From NCBI GenBank assembly GCA_022393335.1, contig JAJEKB010000947.1, forward strand, positions 1 to 64,000: a stretch of 64,000 nt of DNA, given 5' to 3'. The DNA is from Macrotrachela quadricornifera. Taxonomy: Eukaryota > Rotifera > Eurotatoria > Philodinida > Philodinidae. The position numbers and the translations under genes are program-made. Positions 22,632 to 35,773 of the stretch are shown in pieces. The notes under the pieces were generated by a model. That model saw nothing but the letters and a program-made list of their open reading frames with translations, was not told the origin of the DNA and did not search any database. Every line of letters begins with the position of its first letter. Within the stretch, counting starts at the first letter, position 1.

Positions 22632-24550
22632 AACTTTAAAAACAAGTAAATCTATCATCATTATCTATATTGATTAACATAACAAAAGAAGAATTCATTT
22701 TCAAGAATATAATAAAAACATTCTACTTGTCATATTGTTGCTATTGATCATGCTCGAGAATATCCAATACAAATTGATTTGTTTAAATAGTTTGCACTAT
22801 CCTAAATTATATTTAAACTTGAAAAGATATAAGATATAAAACAATCTATAGAGGGAGCATTGTTTGACTGAGAGAATAGTTACTTCTTTCGTTACAAAAC
22901 ATGACGTATTGCCTTTTGCATATACCAAATTAAAAAAAAAACTGTTCAATTAATAAGAAACACAGTAAAGAGAAAGATTAAAATCTTAATGTTTTGTATT
23001 AAAATTATACATATATCAAAAAGTTTATTTATTTCACATGTTCCCTTTTTAAATAAAAATAATTTAATTTTGCAGAAGTGACAAAAAAAACAAACTAATC
23101 TTTTTAATAACAATAAGTAATGTTCTATTTTTTCAAATGATATTCAGCTTGTTACCATACTCTCTTGTGATAAAACTCTAATGTGTTGATTTCTTGAAAT
23201 TGTTCATTTTGATGTTGATATTGCCAATAAATATTTTCATTTGATCAACATCTATGATGATGATATACAAAATGTTGATAAACAAACAATAAGATCTCTT
23301 CATAATGTATCATTATTCAAATTTTCAAAATGAATAATTCGGATAATTTGTTCATTTGCATTTGTTGATGATCAAATAATTTTTACTAGACGAAAATTTT
23401 CAAGATTCATTTATCGCACTCTAAACAGAGAAAGAAATAAACAAATCATTGTCATCACTTTAACTTACAAATGATTGTCTGAATTCTTCGAGAAGATATT
23501 CAAGAGTACGTGACCCTTATTTGTTGATTAACCAAATGAATTAGTAATGAGAAATTTATGAGATTTTCAAATGAGTTTAGCTAACAAGATAAGTTATTTT
23601 TCACCGAATAGATGTTCACAATTGTTTGCGTCATTAGATGCTACTTGATGACGCTAACTTATATTTAACATATACACACGCATATTGTTTCTTTTCTTTC
23701 TCTTCTATGTGTGGTTCTAGAGATTATCAATATATAGATATATCTTTTCTTTCTTTTCTGCGCAATACATATTGATATATTGACTATCACGAGATCTTGA
23801 TGACCTTTTCTTGCGTCATTTCATTTTTTCTATTATTGTGTTATTCTATTTTCTCTATTGTGTTTTTATTTTTTCGTCTGTGACTTATATATATGTGTAT
23901 GTTTTTTTTGTCTTGGGTGGTTGTTTGTTATTGTTGTCCTCTTTCTCTTTGTGATCATATACATTATTGCTTGTTATATTTTATTGATTTTCATCAATAA
24001 AATTATTATTGTTGGTTATCATCATTCAACATATTGTATTATATACATATGGTAGGGATTTTATTGTGAGTTTTCTCAAGATTAGCAGGCTACGATCCTG
24101 GATTTAGTATTTCTGCCTACGTGGATTACGGTGGTAGAAGCCATTAGCTATATCTCCAAAAGGAGAACCTCACAATAATCTCAATTATTATTAACGTTGA
24201 CCATGAATATATTCATGTAACCAATATTTTCCATTGACATAAATTCAGATCATACAAAAAAAAAATCGAAAAATATGTCATAACTGCTGAGATCTTAATT
24301 TTTTGTTAAGCAAACTTAATTCTTTGAGCAAGTAGAAGTTGTTTTCAGTATTAGACTGTACTAAACAAAGAGAAGAAATGATTTTTTTTTAAATAAATGA
24401 CATGACATGAAACGAACCATGTTGATCATCTCATGTATTATTTCCATCAATAAGAATGAGATTCTCTTTCTTCACCGGCGTGTTTTTCTCCACCAACTTC
24501 AACACTATTTGTTCGAATATTCTCCTGTCAGCCTGTGCGCAAAAGTGCGC
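22632..24550. other. Gene-free region
   Basis: AT-rich DNA with no supported gene. The hydrophobic 65-codon frame at 23858-24055 looks like a translation of T-rich sequence rather than a protein. Confidence 0.4.
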
Positions 24551-24833
24551 GTATCCAGGTGAAAGAAAACGCTATCGTAAACGGCCTTAAACTATAAAAA
24601 ACGACGAAAAACGGTCACCCTGAGACTATCGTTTACGATAAATCATAAAACGGCTTGAAAACGACGAAAAACTACAGTCGTTTTCTTCAGTCGTTTCCGT
24701 CTCATCTGAAACGACAGCCGTAAGAGCTACCGTTTTTCACCGTTTCACGAGCTCACGTAAAAGGGTCCGTAACGATGTCGTTTTTCGCCGTTTTGCACTG
24801 TTTAAGGCCGTTTACAACGCCGTTTTCTTTCAC
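24551..24833. mobile_element. MITE with about 55-bp inverted ends
   Basis: GTGAAAGAAAACGCTATCGT at 24559 is mirrored by a segment ending CTTTCAC at 24833. The pairing extends about 55 bp (GTAAACGGCCTTAAAC occurs in both arms). The interior is packed with AACGGC, GCCGTTT and CGTTTTTC words. With outer ends at TCCAGG and CATCGG it would be flanked by TA on each side. Confidence 0.75.
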
Positions 24834-24890
24834 ATCGGTAATCTGTTGCCTTTTGTCAAAAAAATATTTTTTTGGTCTGTATATATATAT

Positions 24891-25184
24891 GAACGGTAAC
24901 TTATTTTAAATACAACGACTTTTTTTAATTAGTTTAGTTCAACACCAATACAAATGGTAAGTTATTTTAGATAAAATGATTCTTTTTTTATTTAGACTGA
25001 TCCAATACCAATATAAACGGTAAGTGATCTTAAATAAAATAATTTTTTTTTGTTTAGGCTGGTCAAATACTAATATAAATGGTGCGTGATTTTAAATAAA
25101 ATGATTCTTTTTTTTATTTAGGCTGATCTAATACCATTATGAATGGTAAGTTATCTTAAACAAAATAATTATATTTTTACTTAG
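24891..25184 (+). repeat. Tandem array of intron-like units, 61-64 bp period
   Basis: Five consecutive units have GT starts at 24896, 24957, 25020, 25082 and 25146. Each consists of a GGTAAGT-like donor, an AT-rich stretch with a T tract, TTTAG, and then about 24 bp close to GCTGATCCAATACCAATATA. Unit 4 has GTGCGT instead of GTAAGT. Each unit thus looks like a mini-intron of about 37-39 nt plus a mini-exon of about 24 nt. No long coding frame is attached on either side. Confidence 0.85.
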
Positions 25185-25369
25185 AATTGCAATTTCATCC
25201 CCAAAATTGACGATTAGTCGCCGGTGTTTACCCGATTTTGATGGCATGGGCACCACAGTAGAGAATTGTAAATACGATAGTATACTGTGATCGTACATCG
25301 TCGGATTTCGTCGTATACAATCATATATGAGCATCGTAATGCTCGTCCTGAATAATTGTGATAGAGTTG

Positions 25370-25765
25370 ACGAAATGAAAACTACTACTACCTGATGTAA
25401 AACGTCAAAAAAACGACGCGTTTCAGACATAAAACGACTGAAAAACGGTGTGTTTCAGGCATGAAACGGTCGAAAAACGGCATCGATACGGTTCATGGTT
25501 ATTGATCGGAAACGACCTGAAACGGCGCCGTTTCCGTTCCGGCGAAACTACATATAGAAATCTGGGTTAACGGATTACGGTGTTAAACGGCGAAAAACGA
25601 CATCCGTTCATGGCCGTTTTCTGCATGTTTTTAGCCGTTTTTCATTCGTTTCAAGCCTCATACGGCGCCGGAAACGGCGCTCGGAATCATCGACCTGAGT
25701 ACCGTACGTCTCGTACGTCACGTGTACCAACTGCGCACAGCGTTACGTACGCGCACCGAGTGTGA
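25370..25765. repeat. CG-rich repeat block of the AACGGC family
   Basis: Dense AAACGAC, GAAAAACGG, GGCGCCGTTTCC and CGTACGT words in both orientations, many self-complementary. It is composed like the MITE at 24551-24833, but its ends are not clear. It abuts the broken 3' end of the ALDH7A1 copy. Confidence 0.6.
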
Positions 25766-25841
25766 CAAGCTGACATGGATTAATATTAATCTTTAAATAA
25801 ACAAAAAATGATAGAAAGAATATTATATGAAAAAAAAGTAT

Positions 25842-27200
25842 TACAATCCCACAATCGGATCCATTTGGTCCAATCCATTTAAATAATAATTCAGGATTTA
25901 TTGTAAATAATGAGCTTGATAAGCTCTGATCAACTCTATTATTCAATTTTACAGCTTCTCCAAATGTCTTTTAAAAGAAATAAGAAAATGAAAAGTTTTG
26001 TTTATTTTCAAAGTAAAAATATACAATACAATACTTTGCATTTAAGAACATAAAGAATTGGTACAAATATTTCTTGATGAACAGTGGATGAATTACGTTT
26101 AAGATCAGTAACAATCGTTGGATAAACATAATTTTGTTTTGTTTCTGTATAAAGATTTCAACTATAGAAAATCTTTCCACCTTATTTTTCACTTTTTCTA
26201 AAGTTTGTTGATATAATTGAACGAATTGTTTTGTATGTAATGGTCCATAAAGAATATTTTCTTTAAATAGTTCACCAATTGAAGATTCAATCTGTTCATA
26301 AGCAAGACCAAGATCTGAGAAAACTTCATAATAAATACCTTCTTGTACAATTTAATTTTATAAAAATGCAAAATGAATATTTTCTATAAAGATGAAAATC
26401 TTACAAATCGTCTTGCAGTTGTACATGTTTGTCTAGCAATTCCAATCGCAGCAAAAAAGACAGCAAGAATAATTCAAAGAATTGTTCTACCAAATCGTGC
26501 TTGAACTGTTTGTGCAATTTGTTTTCCAACCTGACATGAACCCATAAATGAAACAAGTGGAATTCGTTTATCTTTACATATTGATTTTTCAATATTATTT
26601 CTAACACAGATTAACGATGGCAAACCATCAGGTAAAGAATTTCTTGCTAAAACACGGTCAACTATTTTGATTGTTGCAATATTTGTCAATAGTGTTGTTG
26701 GAACATCTCTCCTATAATTAAGTTAAATTAGTTTTTGATTAAGAAGAGAAAAGAAATTTTACCCATTTCCATTGAGATCTATATAAAAGAATAATAAAGA
26801 GCATTAGATTAAAAACATAAAACTGAACTATTTTCCAAGTGATTGAAGATTTTTCTTAATTCATCGACAGTTTGTCGAACAATATCAGCACGTTTTGGTG
26901 TTGGAAACACATCGATATTTGGAATGCTTTCAACGATGATTTAACAATTCAACTATAATCTTCAACGGTATCTTGACAAACATGAGCAATTGAGTAATTT
27001 GTTGGTGAAATAATTGAATCTACAACCTACCAAATCGAATACTTTATTTAATAAAAGAATTATTGAACAACAAACTTCTTTGTTGCCAAACCATTTTCCA
27101 TCGAGCGCACCTAAGATTTCTTCTTCTAAACCTAATTCTTGAGGAAATATTTTATAAGCTAAATTCGATGTTAAATATTTTGAAGATCCACTTGAAGCTA
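25842..27200 (-). pseudogene. ALDH7A1: Decayed ALDH7A1 (antiquitin) copy
   Basis: Minus-strand pieces match antiquitin (alpha-aminoadipic semialdehyde dehydrogenase of lysine breakdown) in order: a start region with LGLEEEILGALDGKWFGN, then FPTPKRADIVRQTVDELR, RDVPTTLL, SFMGSCQVGKQIAQ, ARQTCTTARR around the catalytic Cys, ENILYGPLHTKQ, YPTIVTDLK and WIGPNGSDCGIV. The stretch between the region following PKRADIVRQ and PTT is missing, and so is the ELGGNN segment that carries the general-base Glu. Several frame changes and stops interrupt it, for example an in-frame TGA after RFGRTIL. The last part of the protein is replaced by the repeat block at 25370-25765. A working copy is expected elsewhere in the genome. 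Confidence 0.85.
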
Positions 27201-27620
27201 TTCTTCAAGTAATCAAATTAAGATTGAAATTTTTATGTTGAATTACACGACGAAATAAAGGAGGAATCACTTAATTAATTTGTAATAGAATCGCTTCATT
27301 TTCTATTATTAAAGAAGTATTGGTTAATTTTTTTTGAAGTAATCTTTTTGTTTAAAAAATATTTTTAATGAGTTTCAATTAGTTCTATAACAAATTTTTA
27401 ACTAATTTCTTGAGAAATATTTTACTTTATATGTTTGAGATGATTGTACATAACTGACATCTATATGAATATAAGACAAAATCCTTGTGATTTATCTTTG
27501 AAAAATTTGCAATAAAATACAAAAACAAAAGTTTAATAAGTGTAAGTATCCTGAATATTTTACAATTATAGAATAAAATTATTTTCTACGTTCCTGTCTG
27601 ATTGAAAATTGGCATGTTGT

Positions 27621-28149
27621 ATCCCATGTGATTCAAACCGCTTCAAAACCGTCGGTTAACCGCGTTGTACCGTCCGGTTAACTGAGCGGTTGACCGTTCG
27701 GCTTACCGCAGTCAAACGCGGTTCTTTTTCTATATATTTTTTTATTTCCTGCTGAACAAATATTTTTTTATTCTTAAGAAGTTGTCCGATTTTAGTCGAA
27801 ATCACGCCTCCCTTATTTGTAAGCATGCTGAAGCCGCTGGTACTAGCCACATCGCTTAATTTTGCTTAATTTTGGAGTTTGAGTATAATAAAAGATGGCG
27901 CTGTGAAAAATAGTTATTAGTTATAATCTAACCTATAGTGATCAACTTTAAGGATTTTTGTAGAACATGTTCTCAGATGTAATAAACTGATTTTTTCGAT
28001 AAAAACGAACAGTCTGACGATATTTGCTAACGAATTAATAGAAAAATCAATAAAAGATAGGCTTAAAATGGAAAACCGATTCTAACTGACCGTTTTTGAA
28101 GAAACCGGCGGTAACCGGCGGTTTTAATAAAAAATCGACGTCATGGGAT
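27621..28149. mobile_element. Non-autonomous element with ATCCCATG ends
   Basis: The ends are ATCCCATG and CATGGGAT. Subterminal parts are complementary but diverged: AAACCGTCGGTTAACCGCG on the left and CCGGCGGTAACCGGCGG on the right. The 529-bp body has a 64-codon minus-strand frame (27656-27850) that partly translates the left end itself. This may be an N-terminal scrap of a transposase. No matching 8-bp duplication was found. hAT or a related cut-and-paste family is likely but not proven. Confidence 0.6.
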
Positions 28150-28927
28150 TAGATGATAAAGGTTGAGCTTTGTATTTCAATTTTGGATCGCTTAATACAA
28201 ATGTATTAAACAAAAATCAAAATCTATCACAAGATACAACGTAAAAAGTTTAACTCTAAAATGGACATTAAGAAAAATACTTGAAACTTCCTAATGATAG
28301 AAGCTAGAAAGCTGGACTTGATGACAAACAATAGATAATTGCTTGCTTTATTAAACCTATGGCAAAAAAATTCAATGGCAAAATGGTTAAGGACGCTTAG
28401 CAAACTTGCCGCGAATTTTATTGACATGTGATCTCGAATTTTAGAAGAATACCGTTTTATTCATATTTTCGTATAAAGTTATTGTCTCTCAATTCAAAAG
28501 TGAAAACTGCAGGTCTCTATCTGCTTCTTAATCCGAGGTATTTAATTTGCAACATAGTGTATTGTCCATTGAAATAAATAATAATTGATATATGATCAAA
28601 TAGCATAGAAAAATAGAGCATTCTTTTCTCTCTCAGATAATATAGAAAGAATATTTCTCAAAGATTATTATATGACTAAATAACATTGTAATTCGAACTT
28701 TTGATACATTCTAAGTAATTTGAATACAAACTGTTACCATTAAGAATAGAATAAATAATCATTTAACGATAGATGATATTTGATTAATGCATATTTTTTC
28801 AACATTTTGATTAGTATGATATATATATATATTTGAAGCTGTCAGAATGAAAAAAAAAACTTGTAATAAGTATACTCAGAATAATCAACACATCTATCCA
28901 TATTTTTATCATAACTTTACTGAATAA
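28150..28927. other. No gene seen
   Basis: AT-rich with no supported feature. Confidence 0.4.
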
Positions 28928-29110
28928 GGTCATTTACGGCTCAAAACAACACGTAAATAAACCGTATTTATTTGTAATATTGGGAACGATAATATTCCCA
29001 TTGTATACCAGGCCACATATATCCCATAATGTCACTACAGTACGCTCGCATAATTGCGTCAGCTATTATGACCGTATACGATTCACTTTCATATTGTAAA
29101 TGACTGTATC
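28928..29110. repeat. Possible member of the CGTATACG MITE family
   Basis: GGTCATTTACGGC on the left and a segment ending GTAAATGACTGTATC on the right form weak inverted ends (about ten paired bases). The interior has CTATTATGACCGTATACG, close to TTATGGCTGACCGTATCG in the element at 39051-39178. Confidence 0.4.
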
Positions 29111-32100
29111 ATTTAATCTGAGTAATCAAATAGGATGATTTTAATGTTAATATTTTTAACACTGATTCATTACGTTGATAATATTCTGTTAGTAACTACA
29201 AAAAAAAGAACTTCATTTTAAGAATTATTTTTTATTGAAAATACATATGTATATATTATTTGACTGATTCATTGCATAATGAAATTGAAAATTATTAAAG
29301 AAAAAACCCATTAACATTAGATTTATTTTTTCCCATTAAAAATCATTTAATGCTTCATTATATACACACACATGACTTTGTATCAAACGAACATCTAGAC
29401 ATTCTATCTTTTAATTATTAACAACAAACATTATAAGTATCATTTTTGATTGCCATTAGGATGAGAAAAAAAACAAACTGTAAGTACTAAAAGGTGAAAT
29501 TGCTTTCTTTCATCTCATTAAATACATCATATACATGGTGATTTTGAGCAATAAAAACAACATCTTTATTCTTATATTGTTGATGTTTTTAATTAGACGA
29601 TTCGATTAGACCACTTCTTTATTATATATATATATATAAAAGAAAAGATTCTTATTGCGTTATCTCAATTTTCTACTAGTTCATACAAGTTAGACAACTT
29701 GATATTGTTGAGAGAACAACATACTTGATAATTCACAAGGAAATAATTACTTTGTATATGTTCAAATCTATAGAATAGAAATTCATCAAATAAGGAAAAG
29801 GAAAAGTTATATAAATAGCTCACTAGATGATCAAGTTGAATGTTCTATATTTAACATAATAAATATAAGTATTTATTAGTACATATACAAAAGTCTCATA
29901 AACGAAAAACTATTTTTTATGATGAGATTTATACTATAATAATGAACGTATGAGATTAAATTTATTTTATTTCCATTGTCCAATTTACCATCTCATTGTT
30001 ATTCTAATTGTTTATCACATATTTTCTTTCTTCTATTCTTTATAAAATAGCTTTTATGACAGAGTGTAAAAACTGTCGATGCGAACGAACATCATTTCTT
30101 ATCTATATATGTCTGTATGCACCAAACCAACCGTTTAGAGATCTGTTTGGTTGAGTATTATTGATATGCGAAAAATAGGCAAAGTATTCTTCTTTTTTTT
30201 TTTCTATATTTGTCGTTAGATCTGATTGAGAAGAGAGCCAGATTGCATTTGTCTGTCGAATGCGAGAGAACCTTTTTACAATATTTCGGATGGATGTCAA
30301 AAAAAAAAAAATAACTAGAGACAGAGAAATATAAGTACTAAAGTCACTTATGCATAGTAAGAATCGGTTTCAGCTCAACGCCGAACATATTAATAATGAC
30401 TGTTGACTATGTTTTTTTTTCTTCATTATATGAGATATTTCTTTTTCTCTAATGGATGAAGAGAGAGCGAGAGAGAGAGAAAAAAGTGAATTAGGCCTTT
30501 TTTTATCATCATCGACATATAATAGTTAAATATACAGATGTACATCATTGCTCGTCAATATTGTAATCGTTGACGACTAATTAGAATTCCCTAAATATGT
30601 TTTTTTTTCCTATTACTTTCTCTTCGTCTTGTTCTTTAGGATCGTATATTTATTAATGTCAGTCGAGCGAGAAAAAAACATAGCAGAAGAAGAAGAAGAC
30701 TTGTCTGTTATACTATAGGGCAATCAACCATATTTTGACATGAAAATATACGATCAACCATATGGTATTTCAATCGTTGTTAAATCAAAAAATACACCTG
30801 TCACCTATTATAATATTATCTAAGGTTATTTAAAATTTGTTCAAAACAAATGTTATCATTTACTTTTTTTTTCTTTGTCCTTTATAAATATACTTATGAA
30901 CCACAGGTGCGTATATCCTTTTTCATTAATAATAATCGATAAAATTTAATAGTTTATTTTATACAAGAGATTCTTCAACTAGTTTTTTTTTTTTTTGTTA
31001 TTTTTAAAAATCATCTCTAAATAATAATAATATATGAATGAATAACTGTATAGAAAAGAAAAAGCAAGTATGTATATTGATAATAAAAGAGAATTAGTAA
31101 ATAGATTGATCATTTTTTATTAATCGAACTCTCTATCAATTGCTAGTGATCGCCTGACAATATATTGCGATATAGCATGTAAAATGAAAATAAAAAAAAA
31201 ATAACAACAAACGGAAGTTGAAAGATTGATTTCATATGTGCTTCAATAATTTTCAAGTAAACGAAGTGTTCCCTTTTTATATATATATATATATGTACTT
31301 GTTTTTTTATGAAATAACAATAATTGTAACAATAACATAACTAACAAAAGCAAAATGAATAGCTCGAATTTTTCTCTTAATACATCTTTTGAAAATGAGA
31401 AAGAAAAAAAAGAGAACCTGATTGAATGAATGAATGTCTATAATATATAATAACTACTCACAAAAATCTAGATGAATTTATTTCATTCATTAAAGAAAAA
31501 CATCAATGACAATAGTGAGCGATAAATTGATATTTTTATTTGTGTATATACATGCATCTGCTTTCTATGTAGTCGTTCGTTATATTGTTAAGACACTCGT
31601 GCCGTCTTGATTATTGTTTTTGATATATAGGGAAGAAAAAAAACGTCAATAATGGAAGACTATAGATACAAAATGTAAGCCTTCTATTCACATCATCACC
31701 ATCAGTTGTGTGACAACTGGTCCGGTTAGTTGCGTTGGCAGGCACACACTTGAGAAAGCTTGTCATCATTGTATTGTATTCACTTATATCTTTACATTCT
31801 TAAAAATATTTGAGAGAAACCAGTTTTCTTTAACTATATATACACACACACCCATAACGAAGAAGAAAAGAAACCATTTCCTTCATGACATTTTTTTTTT
31901 ATTCTTCTATAGAATGATAGACATTTGTACTTACAAAAAAAAAAATTCATTTTTTTTATTTTTTCATTTATAGAAGAAAAAAAAAATTTTTTTTTTTTCT
32001 TCTTTATATTTCCAATTATTAATAATTTTTCTCTTATTTTATAGATGTAATAAAATTATTCATTTCAAAATTTAATTTATCGTTTTTTTTTTTTTTGTTT

Positions 32101-32136
32101 CTAGATTTTAAAACCCGGTATGTTGAAAACTAAACA
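29111..32136. other. Gene-free region upstream of the receptor gene
   Basis: About 3 kb with many A/T homopolymers, a (TA)n tract at 31278-31293, a GA tract near 30465 and T runs of up to 12. Weak frames such as 31710-31973 do not resemble proteins. It may hold the promoter and 5' leader of the receptor at 32137, but no specific site can be named. Confidence 0.4.
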
Positions 32137-34306
32137 ATGGTTAAATTATCTAATTCAACATCATTAATATTTCATAATGTTCCAACAATATCAACAACAT
32201 TATCATTATTTGATAATAATATAACATTATCAATAAATGAACAAATTTTATTTAAAAATACAAATTTAACATGTAATCAAATAAAATATGAATATATATC
32301 ACAAAAACCTTTATTTAATATTGTTCGTTATATAACACATAATTTAAATCGTTTTTTTATTTTACCAGCTATTATTTTAAACTTTTGTGCTTTTTATATC
32401 TTAAGACGTACACGTATGAATCGTTCATCATCTATAGCATTTTATATGCAAGTATTAGCATTATGTGATGTAGCATTTTTTGCATTAAGAGTTATTTTTG
32501 GAGAATTATCAAGTTTATCAGCTCATAAACATATATTAACAACTGAATTATGTCAATTTCTTTTTTTAATGGTTAATGCAGTCAATTATACAACAGGTAA
32601 TTTTTATGTGTATAGAAAAAATATTTTACAAATATGAATCATTTAATTTGATTTTTATACTTAAGATAAGTGCATCTTATAACTAGAAATACACTTTAAA
32701 TTTTGATTTAAGAATCTTTTTCTTTTCATTTCAATTATATTTCTCATTTATATACAAAACCATATGATGTTTTAATTGTGTTAAGTGGTATAAGTATTAT
32801 TAATATAGACTAGTATTCATAATTAAAGTAATATTTAGTTTGTGAAGAAATTTATCTTAACACTTTTTATGATTATAAAGCTTTACAATCTACGGATATA
32901 TTACTAAATTAATCATTGAATTGTATTTTACAGAAATTATTTTTGTAAAATAAATATATCTAGGACGAACTATCAAAATTTGACTAAATGTAATGATCTA
33001 TTTGAGAAGAATATTTAATAAACTTATCTCATTTCGAATATATTTATTAATAATTTCAATTTAATCAAGTGAAAGTATTTCTCTCATATATATATATAGA
33101 CCTTATTCCCCAAATAATTTCTTTTTCTATGTACTGTCAAATGATTGATTGCGATTATTGATGTATATATATGTTTATCATTATCACAATGTTGAATGAC
33201 ATTCAATGTCAATCTTCTTAATAATCTATTCTATATATATATATTTTAGTATGGCTTATTGCTGCAATGAATGCTGATAAATTTCTTGCTGTTTGTTTAC
33301 CATTACGTGTATCAGATTTATTATCACGAAAAAAAAGCATATGCTGTTGTAATAGCTGTTATAATATGTTCAATGCTTGTTGCATCTGTACATGCAAGTC
33401 GAACTGTTTTAAAAGATAATGCATATTGTTGGCTTGAAACATCACAAGATGAAAAACTTGTTTTTATTCTTGATGCTTTTTTTTTGGTGCTTTATTCCAT
33501 TTATTGTTATATCAATATTAAATGCTGCTATATTTCTTGCTTTATTACGAGCACGTCGTGAAGCATCACATTTACATGAATCAACATCATCATCAACAAC
33601 AACAACAACGAAAATAATTCGAACACCAACAAATCAATTTCGTTCATCTGTGAATAATCGTGCACGTATACAATCACAAAATCTTCAAATAACAATAATG
33701 CTTATAACAATTTCAATAACATTTTTTGTTTTAACATTACCAAATGCTATTTATTATTTACTTATATTTTTACGTGTTTTTATTGAAAGTTGGAAAGCTG
33801 TTAAATGTGATGAAAATTTACATAAAAATCTTGATACATATGTACGAACATCAGCTGTTATGTATTTAATATCAAATATAACATCTGATTTAATGCATGT
33901 TGTTAATTTTTTTCTTTATTTTATAAGTGGTGCAAGATTTCGTACAGAATTTCGTCGATTAATATTTCATCAATTATGTCGTTGTTGTTCAAAACGTAAA
34001 ATAAAATTTTCAAGAAAAAATATTATATCAAATCAACAAAAGTTTATACATGTACATGGTTTAACAAATGGACGTACATTAACATCATTATCAAGTGGAA
34101 AAATATCAAATAAACAACAATGTAATTATACAAAAGTAAATCAAGATAAACAACCAACAATACATCAATCATTATCAAGAAATACTGTACGTAGTGCATC
34201 AACATCAATTGAGGAAAAATCTAAACGAAGTCAATTTGGTTCAAGTACATTAGGAGTTGATGATGATGATAAACAAGAAGGAAATAATCTTTTAAAACAT
34301 GAATAA
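32137..34306 (+). CDS. Rhodopsin-like GPCR, two exons, two homopolymer frameshifts
   Basis: Exon 1 is 32137-32596; exon 2 is 33250-34306. They join in phase 1 (..NYTTG|VWLIAAMNADKF..). About 504 residues are read if one base is dropped from each of two runs, A8 at 33329-33336 and T9 at 33477-33485. The N-terminus has several N-x-S/T sites. Seven membrane segments are visible. TM3 ends NADKFLAV in place of DRY, a cysteine pair (ELCQF before TM3, AYCWLE in the second outer loop) is kept, and TM7 has NFFLY in place of NPxxY. A Ser/Thr-rich third inner loop and a cytoplasmic tail of about 110 residues follow. It resembles invertebrate peptide (FMRFamide/myosuppressin-type) receptors; the ligand is not certain. 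Everything but the two runs is intact. Confidence 0.85.
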
Positions 34307-35191
34307 AATTTACTAGAATTTTTTTCTCTCTTTTTTTTTTTCTTTCTTTATTGTATTTGTTTTTTTTTTCTTCTTCTTTTCTTATGTCAAAAATAATGTT
34401 TAATATAATATTAAATAAGGAGCTCAATTTTGAGGCTAATATTATAATTTATTTTGTATTTAATAAATGAATATATTAGTTATAATAATAAGTATACATT
34501 TATGTTTAATAGATATTTATTGTCAGACTACTTTTCCTAGAATCAAAAATTATTTATAAAAAAAAAAAATAATATATATTATTATAAAGCACTTGATTTA
34601 AGTCACCACTTAAATTTGAAAGAACTTTTCTAGCATATAATAGAAGATGGTTATAATTTCTTATTTGACATACATGTTATATTAATGATATTTTTATTCA
34701 TTAAATAACATGCTTTTAACCTTTATTCAATATTTGAATAAATCATTTTCTCAAACTTGGATTCAATTTCAGAAGATCTAATCATCATGATTGATTTTTT
34801 TTTTTTGGATTATTAAATATTCATAATGAATAGACTGAAATAGAAAGAAAATAATCTTTATTTTTATCATTTGTATAATCACTCAAGAAGGTAATGACCT
34901 TATAACGTGATCGATCTTGAGTGAAATCTTACAGGAAATTCAAAGAATACATGTTTTATTATTTATATTTATTCTATTTTTAAAAAAAAATATATAGGAA
35001 GTATTAACTTACTAATGATTATGCTAAATATATAAGTAATTATCAATGTTTTGACATGACATTGAAACAAAATGTATAGAATCTTTCTTCACTCAAAATA
35101 TAGAAATATGTAAAGTATCAAAACAAATCTAATGATTTATATAAATAATAATTATTTACAAGAACAAAAAAGAAAATTCTAAAAATGTTAT
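34307..35191. other. No gene seen
   Basis: 3' flank of the receptor gene, T-rich just after the stop, otherwise featureless AT-rich DNA. Confidence 0.4.
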
Positions 35192-35773
35192 CTTACGACG
35201 AAACCTTTTCAGGTGCTCCCTTTCGATTGCAATGATTTTTTGTCTGTAGATAGTAAATCGTGTCCTAATAATAACTCTAAAAAGATTTGGGTTCCTATTG
35301 AGATTTTCAAAAGATTCCTGTGGGGGACTTCAGGTACGAAAAAATTGTATTTTTGAATTTTGGTCTGAAACTCCGCGAATACAGAGGTCTTAACTAGACT
35401 AGCTCATGTAGAAAAATTTCGAAGTTTTGAACAAAGTTTCGCCGAGATATAGAACTTTCAAAGTTTAAATCCTTCTTCATACAGAGTGTATATAACATGC
35501 ATTTTTGAAAGCTTCGTATCTCGATGAGACTTTGTTCAAAACTTCGAAAATTTTCTACACAATCTAGTTTAGTTAAGATCTCTAAATTCGCGGAGTTTCA
35601 GACCTAAATTCAAAAATACAATTTTTTCGTACCTGAGGTCCCCCACAGGGATCTTTTGAAAATCTCAATAGAAACCCAAATTGTTTTAGAGTTATTATTA
35701 GAACACAATTTACTGTTTACATGCAAAAAATCATTGCAATCTGAGAGAGCATCTGAAAAGGTTCCCTCGTTAG
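35192..35773. mobile_element. Foldback element with about 270-bp arms
   Basis: The left arm from about 35192 to 35465 is repeated in reverse complement from about 35500 to 35773 at roughly 85-90% identity, with a loop of about 35 bp. Shared segments include GATTGCAATGATTTTTTG, TCAGGTACGAAAAAATTG and GAAGTTTTGAACAAAG. No reading frame. This is a foldback or long-TIR MITE. If transcribed it would form a long double-stranded RNA. Confidence 0.9.

Noticed and set aside
23858..24055. Small hydrophobic membrane protein
   Set aside because: Phe/Ile/Val-rich composition follows from T-rich DNA; no conserved residues or gene context.
24891..25184. CRISPR-like array
   Set aside because: Units repeat as a whole with no unique spacers, in eukaryotic sequence; tandem repeat instead.
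25137..25430. 97-codon minus-strand frame
   Set aside because: It spans the end of the tandem array and the CG-rich repeat; no motif.
27656..27850. 64-codon minus-strand frame as an independent gene
   Set aside because: Its C-terminus is the translated end of the element at 27621-28149; at most a transposase scrap.
32137..34306. Calling the receptor a pseudogene
   Set aside because: Only two homopolymer shifts disturb it; all membrane segments and the long tail are intact, so sequence error is more likely.
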